From: Mesorhizobium sp.
GTDB taxonomy: Bacteria; Pseudomonadota; Alphaproteobacteria; Rhizobiales; Rhizobiaceae
Direction of reading: 5' to 3'
Assembly (NCBI GenBank): GCA_004017275.1
Contig: SAKE01000003.1
Span: forward strand, 124,001-188,000
Length of the DNA: 64,000 nucleotides
The notes under the pieces were generated by a model, which saw only the letters and a list, made by a program, of their open reading frames with translations, was not told the DNA's origin and searched no databases. A program made the position numbers and the translations under genes. Of this stretch, positions 57,556 to 64,000 are shown in pieces. Within the stretch, counting starts at the first letter, position 1. Every line of letters begins with the position of its first letter.

Positions 57556-58143
57556 TTACTTGTCTGCGGCGATGCGCACCTTGACCATGCGGTCGGGATC
57601 GGTGACCGTGCCGTTGTCCGCCTGGTCGCCCTTCTTGATGTGGTCCACCAGCTCCATGCCGCCGACGACATTGCCGACGATGGTGTACTGGCCATCGAGC
57701 GGCGGCGCCGGCGCGAACATGATGAAGAACTGCGAATTGGCGGAGTTGGGGTCCTGCGAGCGGGCCATGCCGACCACGCCGCGCGTGTAGCGCTCGGTCT
57801 GCGAGAATTCGGCCGGCAAGTCGGGCAGATCGGAACCGCCGGTGCCGACAGCCTCGGCGCTAAAACCCTTCTTCATGTTGCCGAACTTGACGTCGCCGGT
57901 CTGCGCCATGAAGCCGTCGATGACACGGTGGAAAGCGACGTTGTCATAGGCACCCTGGCGCACCAGCTTCTTGATCTGCTCGACATGCTTGGGTGCGAGA
58001 TCAGGCCGCAGCGCAATGGTGACGTCGCCGTCCTTCAGCGTGATGATCATGGTGTTTTCCGAGTCGGCAGCGAAGGCCGAGACCGATGCGGTCACAAGAC
58101 TGGCAAGCACGACGAGGAACGAGGCGAGCTTTTTCAGCTGCAT
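57556..58143 (-). CDS. Periplasmic cyclophilin-type peptidyl-prolyl isomerase
   Basis: 195 residues from the ATG at 58143. A signal peptide (LASFLVVLASLVTASVSAFA) is followed by a full cyclophilin domain (VAFHRVIDGFMAQTGD, MARSQDPNSANSQFFIMF). It is the exported partner of the downstream cytoplasmic enzyme, and the two are clearly tandem duplicates. It starts 16 bases after coaD. Confidence 0.95.
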   Translation of the reverse strand: MQLKKLASFLVVLASLVTASVSAFAADSENTMIITLKDGDVTIALRPDLAPKHVEQIKKLVRQGAYDNVAFHRVIDGFMAQTGDVKFGNMKKGFSAEAVGTGGSDLPDLPAEFSQTERYTRGVVGMARSQDPNSANSQFFIMFAPAPPLDGQYTIVGNVVGGMELVDHIKKGDQADNGTVTDPDRMVKVRIAADK

Positions 58144-58159
58144 ATCTGTCTCCGGGGTC

Positions 58160-58660
58160 TTATTTCTTGAATTTGGCGGTGAGCGCACCGGCAACCGCCG
58201 CCGGCACGAAGGGGCGGATGTCGCCTCCCATCGAGGCAATCTGGCGGACAAGTGTGGCGGTAATGGTGCGTACCGAAGGGCTGGCGGGCAGAAAAACCGT
58301 CTGCAACTCAGGCGCCATGGTCTCGTTCATGCCGGCCATCTGCATCTCGTAGTCGAGGTCGGTGCCGTCGCGCAGGCCACGGATCATGATCGAGGCGCCC
58401 TGCTTCCTGGCCGCGTCGATGACCAGCCCATCGAAGGCGACAACCTTGATGCGGGCACCGTCGCGGCCGAATTCCGCCTTGCTGGCGGTCTCGATCAATT
58501 GCACCCGTTCCTCGAAGGAAAACAGCGGCTGCTTGCCCGGATGGATGCCGATCGCGGCATAAACGATGTCGGCCACCGTCAACGACGCCTTCAGCACGTC
58601 GAGATGGCCGTTGGTCAGCGGGTCGAAGGAGCCGGCATAGAGGGCGATGCGTTCAGTCAT
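58160..58660 (-). CDS. coaD: Phosphopantetheine adenylyltransferase
   Basis: 166 residues from the ATG at 58660. [21 protein letters not shown] contains the TNGH nucleotidyltransferase motif; [22 protein letters not shown] and [20 protein letters not shown] are family hallmarks. The enzyme makes dephospho-CoA from 4'-phosphopantetheine and ATP. It is the first gene of the seven-gene coaD-to-tgt run. Confidence 0.96.
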   Translation of the reverse strand: MTERIALYAGSFDPLTNGHLDVLKASLTVADIVYAAIGIHPGKQPLFSFEERVQLIETASKAEFGRDGARIKVVAFDGLVIDAARKQGASIMIRGLRDGTDLDYEMQMAGMNETMAPELQTVFLPASPSVRTITATLVRQIASMGGDIRPFVPAAVAGALTAKFKK

Positions 58661-58854
58661 TGCTGGTGCTTCTAGCGAGCCTCTCTCGCAAAGGCAAATC
58701 CGATTGGTGCGCCGGCCGTGAACCTTTTCCGGCACATGAACGACAGATGAACACGCTGATCACAAAGCCTTCACGCAGCGTTCACTAGGTTGCACCTTAA
58801 TAAGATGAAACCAAAGTCCCATCTATCCGTTGTAAGGCGCAGGAGAACACGCAC

Positions 58855-59007
58855 ATGCTGATCTACATGCTCGCCACCGCAATGACCATCGCCATGCTGA
58901 TCGCCACCGTATTTGGGCTGCATCAGGAGGCGCAGCGCGTCCGTATCAAGGCAAGCATCAAGCGCTTCGAAGGCTTCGGCCCCCGCAAGCCGTATCGTCA
59001 CTACTGA
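58855..59007 (+). CDS. 50-residue single-pass membrane protein
   Basis: Short frame beginning MLIYMLATAMTIAMLIATVFG, followed by a basic tail (RVRIKASIKRFEGFGPRKPYRHY). AGGAG lies nine bases before the ATG. One membrane helix with a positively charged inner tail is predicted. Coding is supported by the ribosome site and sensible composition. The function is unknown. It sits alone on the plus strand between coaD and gyrA; the 194-base spacer before it probably carries its promoter. Confidence 0.6.
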   Translation: MLIYMLATAMTIAMLIATVFGLHQEAQRVRIKASIKRFEGFGPRKPYRHY

Positions 59008-59072
59008 TAGTATTGAACTTGCTGCCGCGCCGGCCGATGGGCCGGCGTTGCTATGTCAAAACGGGCGCCGAC

Positions 59073-61874
59073 TTATTCCCCGCCATCCGGAGCAACGTCT
59101 GACGCCGGGTCGGTCTCGGCACCGCCCTCGACGCTCTCATCGATTTCCTCGTCCGATTGCGGTTCCGAAATCCGCTCGACCGAAACCACCTTTTCACCTT
59201 CAGCCGTGTTGAAGATGGTCACGCCCTTGGTGGCGCGGCTGGCGAAACGGATGCCGTTGACCGGCACTCGGATGACCGTGCCGCCATCCGACACCAGCAT
59301 GATCTGGTCATCATTGCCGACCGGGAACGTCGCCACCAGCCTGCCGATCTCGGCTACCTTCGACACATCGGTGGCACGGATGCCCTTGCCGCCGCGTCCG
59401 GTCAGTCGGAAATCATAGGACGAAGAGCGCTTGCCGTAGCCGAATTCGGTCACCGTCAGCACGTACTGCTCATGCGCCTTGAGCTCTTCGTAACGGCTGT
59501 CGGAAAGCTCCGTCTCCTCGCCGATCTCCTCATTGGTCAGCGCGATCTCTTCTTCTTCGCCGGCCGTCTCGGTGGCAAGCCGCCGCTCCGCCGCCGCGCG
59601 CTTCAGGTAAGCGGCGCGTTCCGCCGGTGAAGCATCGACATGCTCGATCACCGACATCGAGATGATGCGGTCGGTCTCAGCCATGGTTATGCCGCGCACG
59701 CCGACAGAATTGCGGCTCTGGAAGACACGCACGTCGCCGACCGAAAAGCGGATGCATTGGCCGGAACTGGCGGTCAACAGCACATCGTCATTGTCGGTGC
59801 AGGTCTCGACGCCGAGGATCTCGTCGCCTTCCTCCTCCAGCTTCATGGCAATCTTGCCGTTGCGGTTGACCTGGACGAAGTCGGAGAGCTTGTTGCGGCG
59901 CACGGTGCCGCGCGTGGTGGCGAACATCACGTCAAGCTCGCCCCAACTCGTCTCGTCCTCGGGCAGCGGCATGATGGTGGTGATGCGCTCGCCCTGCTCC
60001 AGCGGCAGCATGTTGATCAGCGCTTTGCCGCGTGACTGCGGATTGCCGATCGGCAGCCGCCAGACCTTTTCCTTGTAGACGATGCCGCGCGAGGAGAAGA
60101 ACAGCACCGGCGTATGCGTGTTGGCGACGAACAGCCGGGTGACGAAATCCTCTTCCTTGGTCGACATGCCGGAGCGGCCCTTGCCGCCGCGGCGCTGCGC
60201 CCGGTAGAGCGACAACGGCACGCGCTTGATGTAGCCGGAATGGCTCACCGTCACGACCATGTCCTCGCGCTGGATCAGGTCCTCGTCTTCCATGTCCGAA
60301 CCGCCCTCGGAAAGCTCGGTGCGGCGCGGCGTGCCGAACTCGTCGCGCACAGCGGCAAGCTCGTCCTTGACGATCTGCTGGACGCGCGCGCGGGACGACA
60401 AAATGTCCAGGTAATCGATGATTTCGGCGCCGATCGTATTCAACTCGTCGGCGATCTCGTCGCGACCGAGCGCGGTCAGGCGCTGCAGGCGCAGTTCAAG
60501 GATGGCGCGCGCCTGCTCCTCGGACAGATTGTAGGTGCCGTCCTCGTTGATCCGGTGGCGCGGATCGTCGATCAACAGGATCAGCGACTCGACGTCGCCG
60601 GAGGGCCAGCGCCGCTCCATCAACTGTTCGCGCGCCGTCTGCGGATCCGGCGCGGTGCGGATCAGCTTGATGATCTCGTCGATGTTGGCGACCGCGATGG
60701 CCAGACCGACCAGCACATGGGCGCGATCACGCGCCTTGCGCAACAGGAATTTCGTCCGCCTTGTGATCACCTCCTCGCGGAAGGCTACGAACGCCTTCAG
60801 CATGTCGGTCAGGTTCATCAGTTCCGGCTTGCCGCCGTTCAACGCCACCATATTGGCGCCGAATGAGGTCTGCAGCGGCGTGAAGCGATAGAGCTGGTTG
60901 AGGATGACGTCGGCGACGGCATCGCGCTTCAGCTCGATGACAACCCGGTAGCCCTGGCGGTCGCTCTCGTCCCGAATGTCGGAAATGCCCTCGATGCGCT
61001 TGTCGCGCACCAGTTCGGCCATCTTCTCGATCATCGACGACTTGTTCACCTGGTAGGGAACTTCGGTGATGATGATCGACTCGCGGTCGTTGCCGCGCTG
61101 TTCGATGTTGACCTTGCCGCGCATGACGATGGAGCCGCGGCCGGTCGAATAGGCGCTATAGATGCCGGAACGGCCAAGCACGATGCCGCCGGTCGGGAAA
61201 TCCGGTCCCGGAATGATCTCCATCAGCGCCGGCAGGTCGATCGCCGGATTGTCGATGATGGCGATCGCGCCGTTGCAGACTTCGCTCAGATTGTGCGGCG
61301 GAATGTTGGTCGCCATGCCGACCGCGATGCCGCCCGAGCCGTTGACCAGAAGGTTGGGAAACCGTGCCGGCAGAACCTTCGGTTCGCTGCCGGAGGCATC
61401 ATACGTGTCCTGGAAATCGACGGTGTCCTTGTCGATATCCTCCAAAAGCTCGTGCGCGACCTTGGTCAGCCTCGATTCGGTGTAGCGCATCGCGGCTGGC
61501 GGATCGCCGTCGATGGAGCCGAAATTGCCCTGACCGTCGATCAGCGGTACGCGCAGCGACCAGTCCTGCGCCATACGCACCAAGGCGTCGTAGATGGAGG
61601 CGTCGCCATGCGGATGGTATTTACCCATCACGTCGGCGACCGGGCGCGCCGACTTCACATATTTGCGGTTCCAATGGTAGCCGCTCTCATGCGAGGCGAA
61701 CAGAATGCGGCGATGCACCGGCTTCAGACCGTCGCGCACATCCGGCAGCGCACGGCTGACAATCACGCTCATGGCGTAATCGAGATAGGAACGCTGCATC
61801 TCCTCGACGATGGATATCGGCTCGATGCCGGTGGGGCCGCCGTCGGCGCCGCGCGGTGTCTTCTGGTCGGTCAA
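59073..61874 (-). CDS. gyrA: DNA gyrase subunit A
   Basis: 933 residues. The catalytic Tyr131 is in [10 protein letters not shown]. The quinolone-determining region reads [15 protein letters not shown], with Ala92 at the position of Escherichia coli Ser83 and Asp96 at that of Asp87. C-terminal beta-pinwheel repeats include [15 protein letters not shown]. An acidic tail ([14 protein letters not shown]) ends the protein. The start must be the TTG at 61874, because a stop codon lies in frame nine bases before it. With GyrB it introduces negative supercoils. The spacer 61875-62077 shows no further gene. Confidence 0.97.
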   Translation of the reverse strand: MTDQKTPRGADGGPTGIEPISIVEEMQRSYLDYAMSVIVSRALPDVRDGLKPVHRRILFASHESGYHWNRKYVKSARPVADVMGKYHPHGDASIYDALVRMAQDWSLRVPLIDGQGNFGSIDGDPPAAMRYTESRLTKVAHELLEDIDKDTVDFQDTYDASGSEPKVLPARFPNLLVNGSGGIAVGMATNIPPHNLSEVCNGAIAIIDNPAIDLPALMEIIPGPDFPTGGIVLGRSGIYSAYSTGRGSIVMRGKVNIEQRGNDRESIIITEVPYQVNKSSMIEKMAELVRDKRIEGISDIRDESDRQGYRVVIELKRDAVADVILNQLYRFTPLQTSFGANMVALNGGKPELMNLTDMLKAFVAFREEVITRRTKFLLRKARDRAHVLVGLAIAVANIDEIIKLIRTAPDPQTAREQLMERRWPSGDVESLILLIDDPRHRINEDGTYNLSEEQARAILELRLQRLTALGRDEIADELNTIGAEIIDYLDILSSRARVQQIVKDELAAVRDEFGTPRRTELSEGGSDMEDEDLIQREDMVVTVSHSGYIKRVPLSLYRAQRRGGKGRSGMSTKEEDFVTRLFVANTHTPVLFFSSRGIVYKEKVWRLPIGNPQSRGKALINMLPLEQGERITTIMPLPEDETSWGELDVMFATTRGTVRRNKLSDFVQVNRNGKIAMKLEEEGDEILGVETCTDNDDVLLTASSGQCIRFSVGDVRVFQSRNSVGVRGITMAETDRIISMSVIEHVDASPAERAAYLKRAAAERRLATETAGEEEEIALTNEEIGEETELSDSRYEELKAHEQYVLTVTEFGYGKRSSSYDFRLTGRGGKGIRATDVSKVAEIGRLVATFPVGNDDQIMLVSDGGTVIRVPVNGIRFASRATKGVTIFNTAEGEKVVSVERISEPQSDEEIDESVEGGAETDPASDVAPDGGE

Positions 61875-62077
61875 ATCGGATCACAATCTAATCAGGAATC
61901 ACTTGGTGCTTATATAGGAAACAAGGCTGAAACTCCAACCTTCGCAGCAGTTTTCCAGTGTCATTTTTTGTGGTAATTTCAAATGGATACCACTGATTGC
62001 GACGATATGGCCACGGCGGTTTTCGCCGTCGCCGAGGCAAAAGCCCACGTGGCCGCCTTTGCGAGCGCTGGGCCGAT

Positions 62078-62920
62078 TCACGAGGCCGGAACGATCGGTG
62101 CGCCACGGCGGGCACGATAGTGACCGGGCGTCTCACCCATCACACGCCGGAACCGGCGATTGAACGTCGACAGATCGTTGAAGCCGGCCTCGAAGGCGAT
62201 CGCCGAGACCGCATCGTCCGACATGCGCAGCCGCACCGCCGCCCTATGCAGCCGCGTCTTGAGCAGGAATTGATAAGGCGTCATGCCCGCGACCTGCCGG
62301 AAGATGCGCAGGAAATGATACGGGCTGGTCGCAGTCTCATCGGCGAGCTCGGTGAGCGAGACCGGCCCGTCGGCATCCAGTTCGATCCGCCGCACGGCCT
62401 CGGCCACCCGCTTCTGATCGCGACGGCTCGGCGCGCGCCTGACATGCGTAGCGCCAGAGACCGTGCCCACGGCAGCACCGGCCATGCGCAGGGAAAGTTC
62501 CTCGAAGGCGCCGTTGTCGGCCATGTCGCGCGCGGTTTCCGCCTCGGCCAGCAGTGGCGCCAGGACCGGCAAAGGCGGCAGCCGCGGCGCTGCGAAGGCC
62601 AGTTTCCTGGCGCCGGGCACGCCAGCCACGATCCGTTCCATGTAGGCCGGCCCGAAATGGAACGAGAGGCAACGATCGCCGCTGCCATGTTCGTGCCCGC
62701 ATTCGTAACATGTGCCGGGATTGCCAAGCAGGAGCGCGCCGGGTGCCAGCATCGCCGTTCCTTGTTGGGTGCGGTAGCGGAACGTCCCGCTGGTGACCGC
62801 GGCAACGCAGAAATCCTGATGCGCTTCTTCGAACGGCCGATCGTCGGAGCCGGCCGTGCAGATCACGTCCGTTACATGCCAGCCGGCTCCAGATGCGAGA
62901 CTATGCGTGATCGTCGTCAT
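62078..62920 (-). CDS. AraC family transcriptional regulator
   Basis: 280 residues. An N-terminal cupin-like sensing domain (FCVAAVTSGTFRYRTQQGTAMLAPGALLLGNPGTCYECGHEH) is joined to a C-terminal AraC double helix-turn-helix. The latter reads LTELADETATSPYHFLRIFRQVAGMTPYQFL and DAVSAIAFEAGFNDLSTFNRRFRRVMG. The CxxxGHEHG part suggests a metal or small-molecule site. It is divergent from the small hypothetical gene at 63006 with an 85-base shared spacer, so it may control that gene. Confidence 0.92.
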   Translation of the reverse strand: MTTITHSLASGAGWHVTDVICTAGSDDRPFEEAHQDFCVAAVTSGTFRYRTQQGTAMLAPGALLLGNPGTCYECGHEHGSGDRCLSFHFGPAYMERIVAGVPGARKLAFAAPRLPPLPVLAPLLAEAETARDMADNGAFEELSLRMAGAAVGTVSGATHVRRAPSRRDQKRVAEAVRRIELDADGPVSLTELADETATSPYHFLRIFRQVAGMTPYQFLLKTRLHRAAVRLRMSDDAVSAIAFEAGFNDLSTFNRRFRRVMGETPGHYRARRGAPIVPAS

Positions 62921-63005
62921 GGCCGAAATATAGCAATTTTTCCCAAGCCCAGAACCCCGTCACCGCCTACTCTTCACGGTCTCCTGACAAGAAGAGACCA
63001 CAACC

Positions 63006-63536
63006 ATGTTCGACCAATCTTCGTTTGCCGAAGCTCTGCACAGCCCCGGTTCCATCGACGGGCTCTCTGAAAAGCTGAACCTCTACGGGCGCTTCGTCGG
63101 CGCCTGGACTTTCGACGCCTCGCGCCATCTCGAGGACGGCACGGTGCTGACCGGTCGTGGTGAGGTGCATTTCGGCTGGGTGCTCGAAGGCCGGGCGATC
63201 CAGGACGTCTGGATCCTGCCCGCGCGGGACGCTGGACCCCAGCCTTCGCTCGGCAAATGGACTTTTTATGGCACGACGCTGCGCGTCTATGATCCCGGGG
63301 CGGATGCCTGGCACGTCTTCTGGAGCGATCCGCGCAACCAGTATTTTAGCCGCCAGCTCGGCCGTGCTGAGGGCGACACGATCGTGCAAGTGGGCGCCGA
63401 TGGCACCGGCAGTTCGGTGCGCTGGAGCTTTTCTCGCATCACCGAGAATTCCTTCCGCTGGCTTGGCGAGCGCTCGCTCGATAATGGCGCGACATGGCGG
63501 CTGGAGGTCGAGTTCCTGGCACGCCGAGCAGTTTGA
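63006..63536 (+). CDS. Hypothetical protein divergent from an AraC regulator
   Basis: 176 residues with AGAAGAGA upstream of the ATG. It looks like a beta-barrel lipocalin-type protein: GRFVGAWTFDASRHLEDGTV, GEVHFGWVLEGRAIQDVWI, YDPGADAWHVFWSDPRNQYF, SFSRITENSFRWLGERS. No signal peptide is seen. A DUF1579-like fold is possible but not certain. Its divergent AraC neighbour suggests inducible expression, perhaps in response to a small organic compound. Function unknown. Confidence 0.75.
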   Translation: MFDQSSFAEALHSPGSIDGLSEKLNLYGRFVGAWTFDASRHLEDGTVLTGRGEVHFGWVLEGRAIQDVWILPARDAGPQPSLGKWTFYGTTLRVYDPGADAWHVFWSDPRNQYFSRQLGRAEGDTIVQVGADGTGSSVRWSFSRITENSFRWLGERSLDNGATWRLEVEFLARRAV

Positions 63537-63581
63537 TCACCGAGGAATGCAGCAGCCCAGAATAAAGCGTCGCGATCCTTC

Positions 63582-63616
63582 GCGCCCCCCTCTGTCCTGC
63601 CGGACAGAGGGGGCGC
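63582..63616. repeat. Strong GC-rich hairpin after the hypothetical gene
   Basis: A 15-pair stem (GCG-CCCCC-TCTGTCC with GGACAGA-GGGGG-CGC, one bulged C) has a 4-base loop TGCC. No T-run follows. The core recalls a C-rich palindromic element that recurs between genes in many rhizobial genomes. It may end transcription of 63006-63536. Confidence 0.65.
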
Positions 63617-63737
63617 TGTCCCACCGACATCAAGAATTCTAGTCACACGAAACCACTTTCCCGCTGACAGTTCCCACCGACCGGGCTTTACTCTACCAAT
63701 ATGCTGGTACGGGCTCGGCCCGGCGGGAGGGTCAGCG

Positions 63738-64000
63738 ATGCCGAGTTTCGACAGCCTGTTCAATGCCTTCGTCACCATTCTCGTGACCATCGACCCGCCC
63801 GGCCTGGCGCCGCTGTTCCTTGCCGTGACACGAGGCATGAACCGCGAAGAGCGCCAGCAAGTTTCCGTCCGCGCCTCGATCATCGGCTTCCTGGTGATGG
63901 CGCTGTTTGCGGTCGCCGGAGCCTCGATCCTTTCGGTGTTCGGCATCACGCTGCCGGCCTTCCGTGTCGCCGGCGGCTTCCTGCTGTTCTTCATCGCCTT
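63738..64000 (+). CDS. MarC family membrane protein, 3' end cut by window edge
   Basis: The first 87 codons are visible, with a GGGAGGG ribosome site. MPSFDSLFNAFVTILVTIDPPGLAPLFLAV, then GMNREERQQVSVRASIIGFLVMALFA and FGITLPAFRVAGGFLLFFIA, are the MarC/UPF0056 profile with multiple membrane helices. The family's function is unknown; the old link to multiple antibiotic resistance is not supported by later work. Confidence 0.9.
   Translation, partial: MPSFDSLFNAFVTILVTIDPPGLAPLFLAVTRGMNREERQQVSVRASIIGFLVMALFAVAGASILSVFGITLPAFRVAGGFLLFFIA

Overview
The window looks like chromosomal DNA from a Mesorhizobium-type alphaproteobacterium (order Hyphomicrobiales, family Phyllobacteriaceae). The support is a GC-rich coding style with GTG and TTG starts, and alphaproteobacterial families such as EipB/DUF1849, DUF1489, BA14K, phasin and AidB. 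The complete rhizobial glycerol operon (glpR-D-S-T-P-Q-U-V-K) and rhizobial palindromic intergenic repeats point the same way. The species assignment is inference. Genes are densely packed and no stretch without a gene exceeds about 300 bases. I saw no insertion sequence, prophage, CRISPR array or rRNA.

Layout. 1-5.2 kb: edge-cut acyltransferase-like gene, eipB, a RidA-like gene, a GDPD phosphodiesterase, a FemAB-like protein, a HIT protein and a frameshifted chloramphenicol-phosphotransferase-like pseudogene. 5.2-8.7 kb: clpS-clpA and a phasin gene, each ending in a good terminator, with PhaR-like palindromes before the phasin. 9-16.2 kb: a SPOR-tailed D-alanyl-D-alanine carboxypeptidase, a DUF1489/VWA/DnaJ group, L-serine dehydratase, DUF599, a YdcF protein and a frameshifted membrane gene. 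16.2-23 kb: gatC and GNAT-gatA, small envelope proteins, a UPF0173 hydrolase, ruvX and aidB. 23.2-27.3 kb: pyrB with a catalytically degenerate dihydroorotase (PyrX type), plsY and dprA. 27.4-33.8 kb: a catabolic-looking locus with a DapA-family aldolase/lyase, a GntR regulator, a four-gene carbohydrate-type ABC importer and a nucleoside deaminase. 34 kb: tRNA-Lys(TTT), a BA14K protein and a DUF6882-like protein.

35.4-45.5 kb is the glycerol locus on the minus strand. GlpR controls glycerol-3-phosphate dehydrogenase (GlpD), a glycerol ABC importer (ATPases GlpS/GlpT, permeases GlpP/GlpQ, small membrane protein GlpU, binding protein GlpV) and glycerol kinase (GlpK). GlpS and GlpT carry complementary lesions, so one ATP site should be canonical and one degenerate. 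Five CGAA-like boxes phased at 11 bp lie upstream of glpD. Hairpins flank glpV.

45.6-52.5 kb: a PLP decarboxylase, then the four-gene Anbu module (circularly permuted ATP-grasp, alpha-E, transglutaminase-like protein, Anbu proteasome homologue). All three of its spacers hold different palindromic elements. The module is known from comparative genomics but its biological role is unresolved; it is the most interesting system here.

52.5-64 kb: a GT-C-like membrane protein and a run coaD-ppi-ppi-ydcZ-like-queA-orf-tgt, in which Tgt lacks most zinc ligands. A 50-residue membrane ORF, gyrA (TTG start, Ala at the quinolone-determining position), an AraC regulator divergent from a small hypothetical gene and an edge-cut marC-like gene follow.
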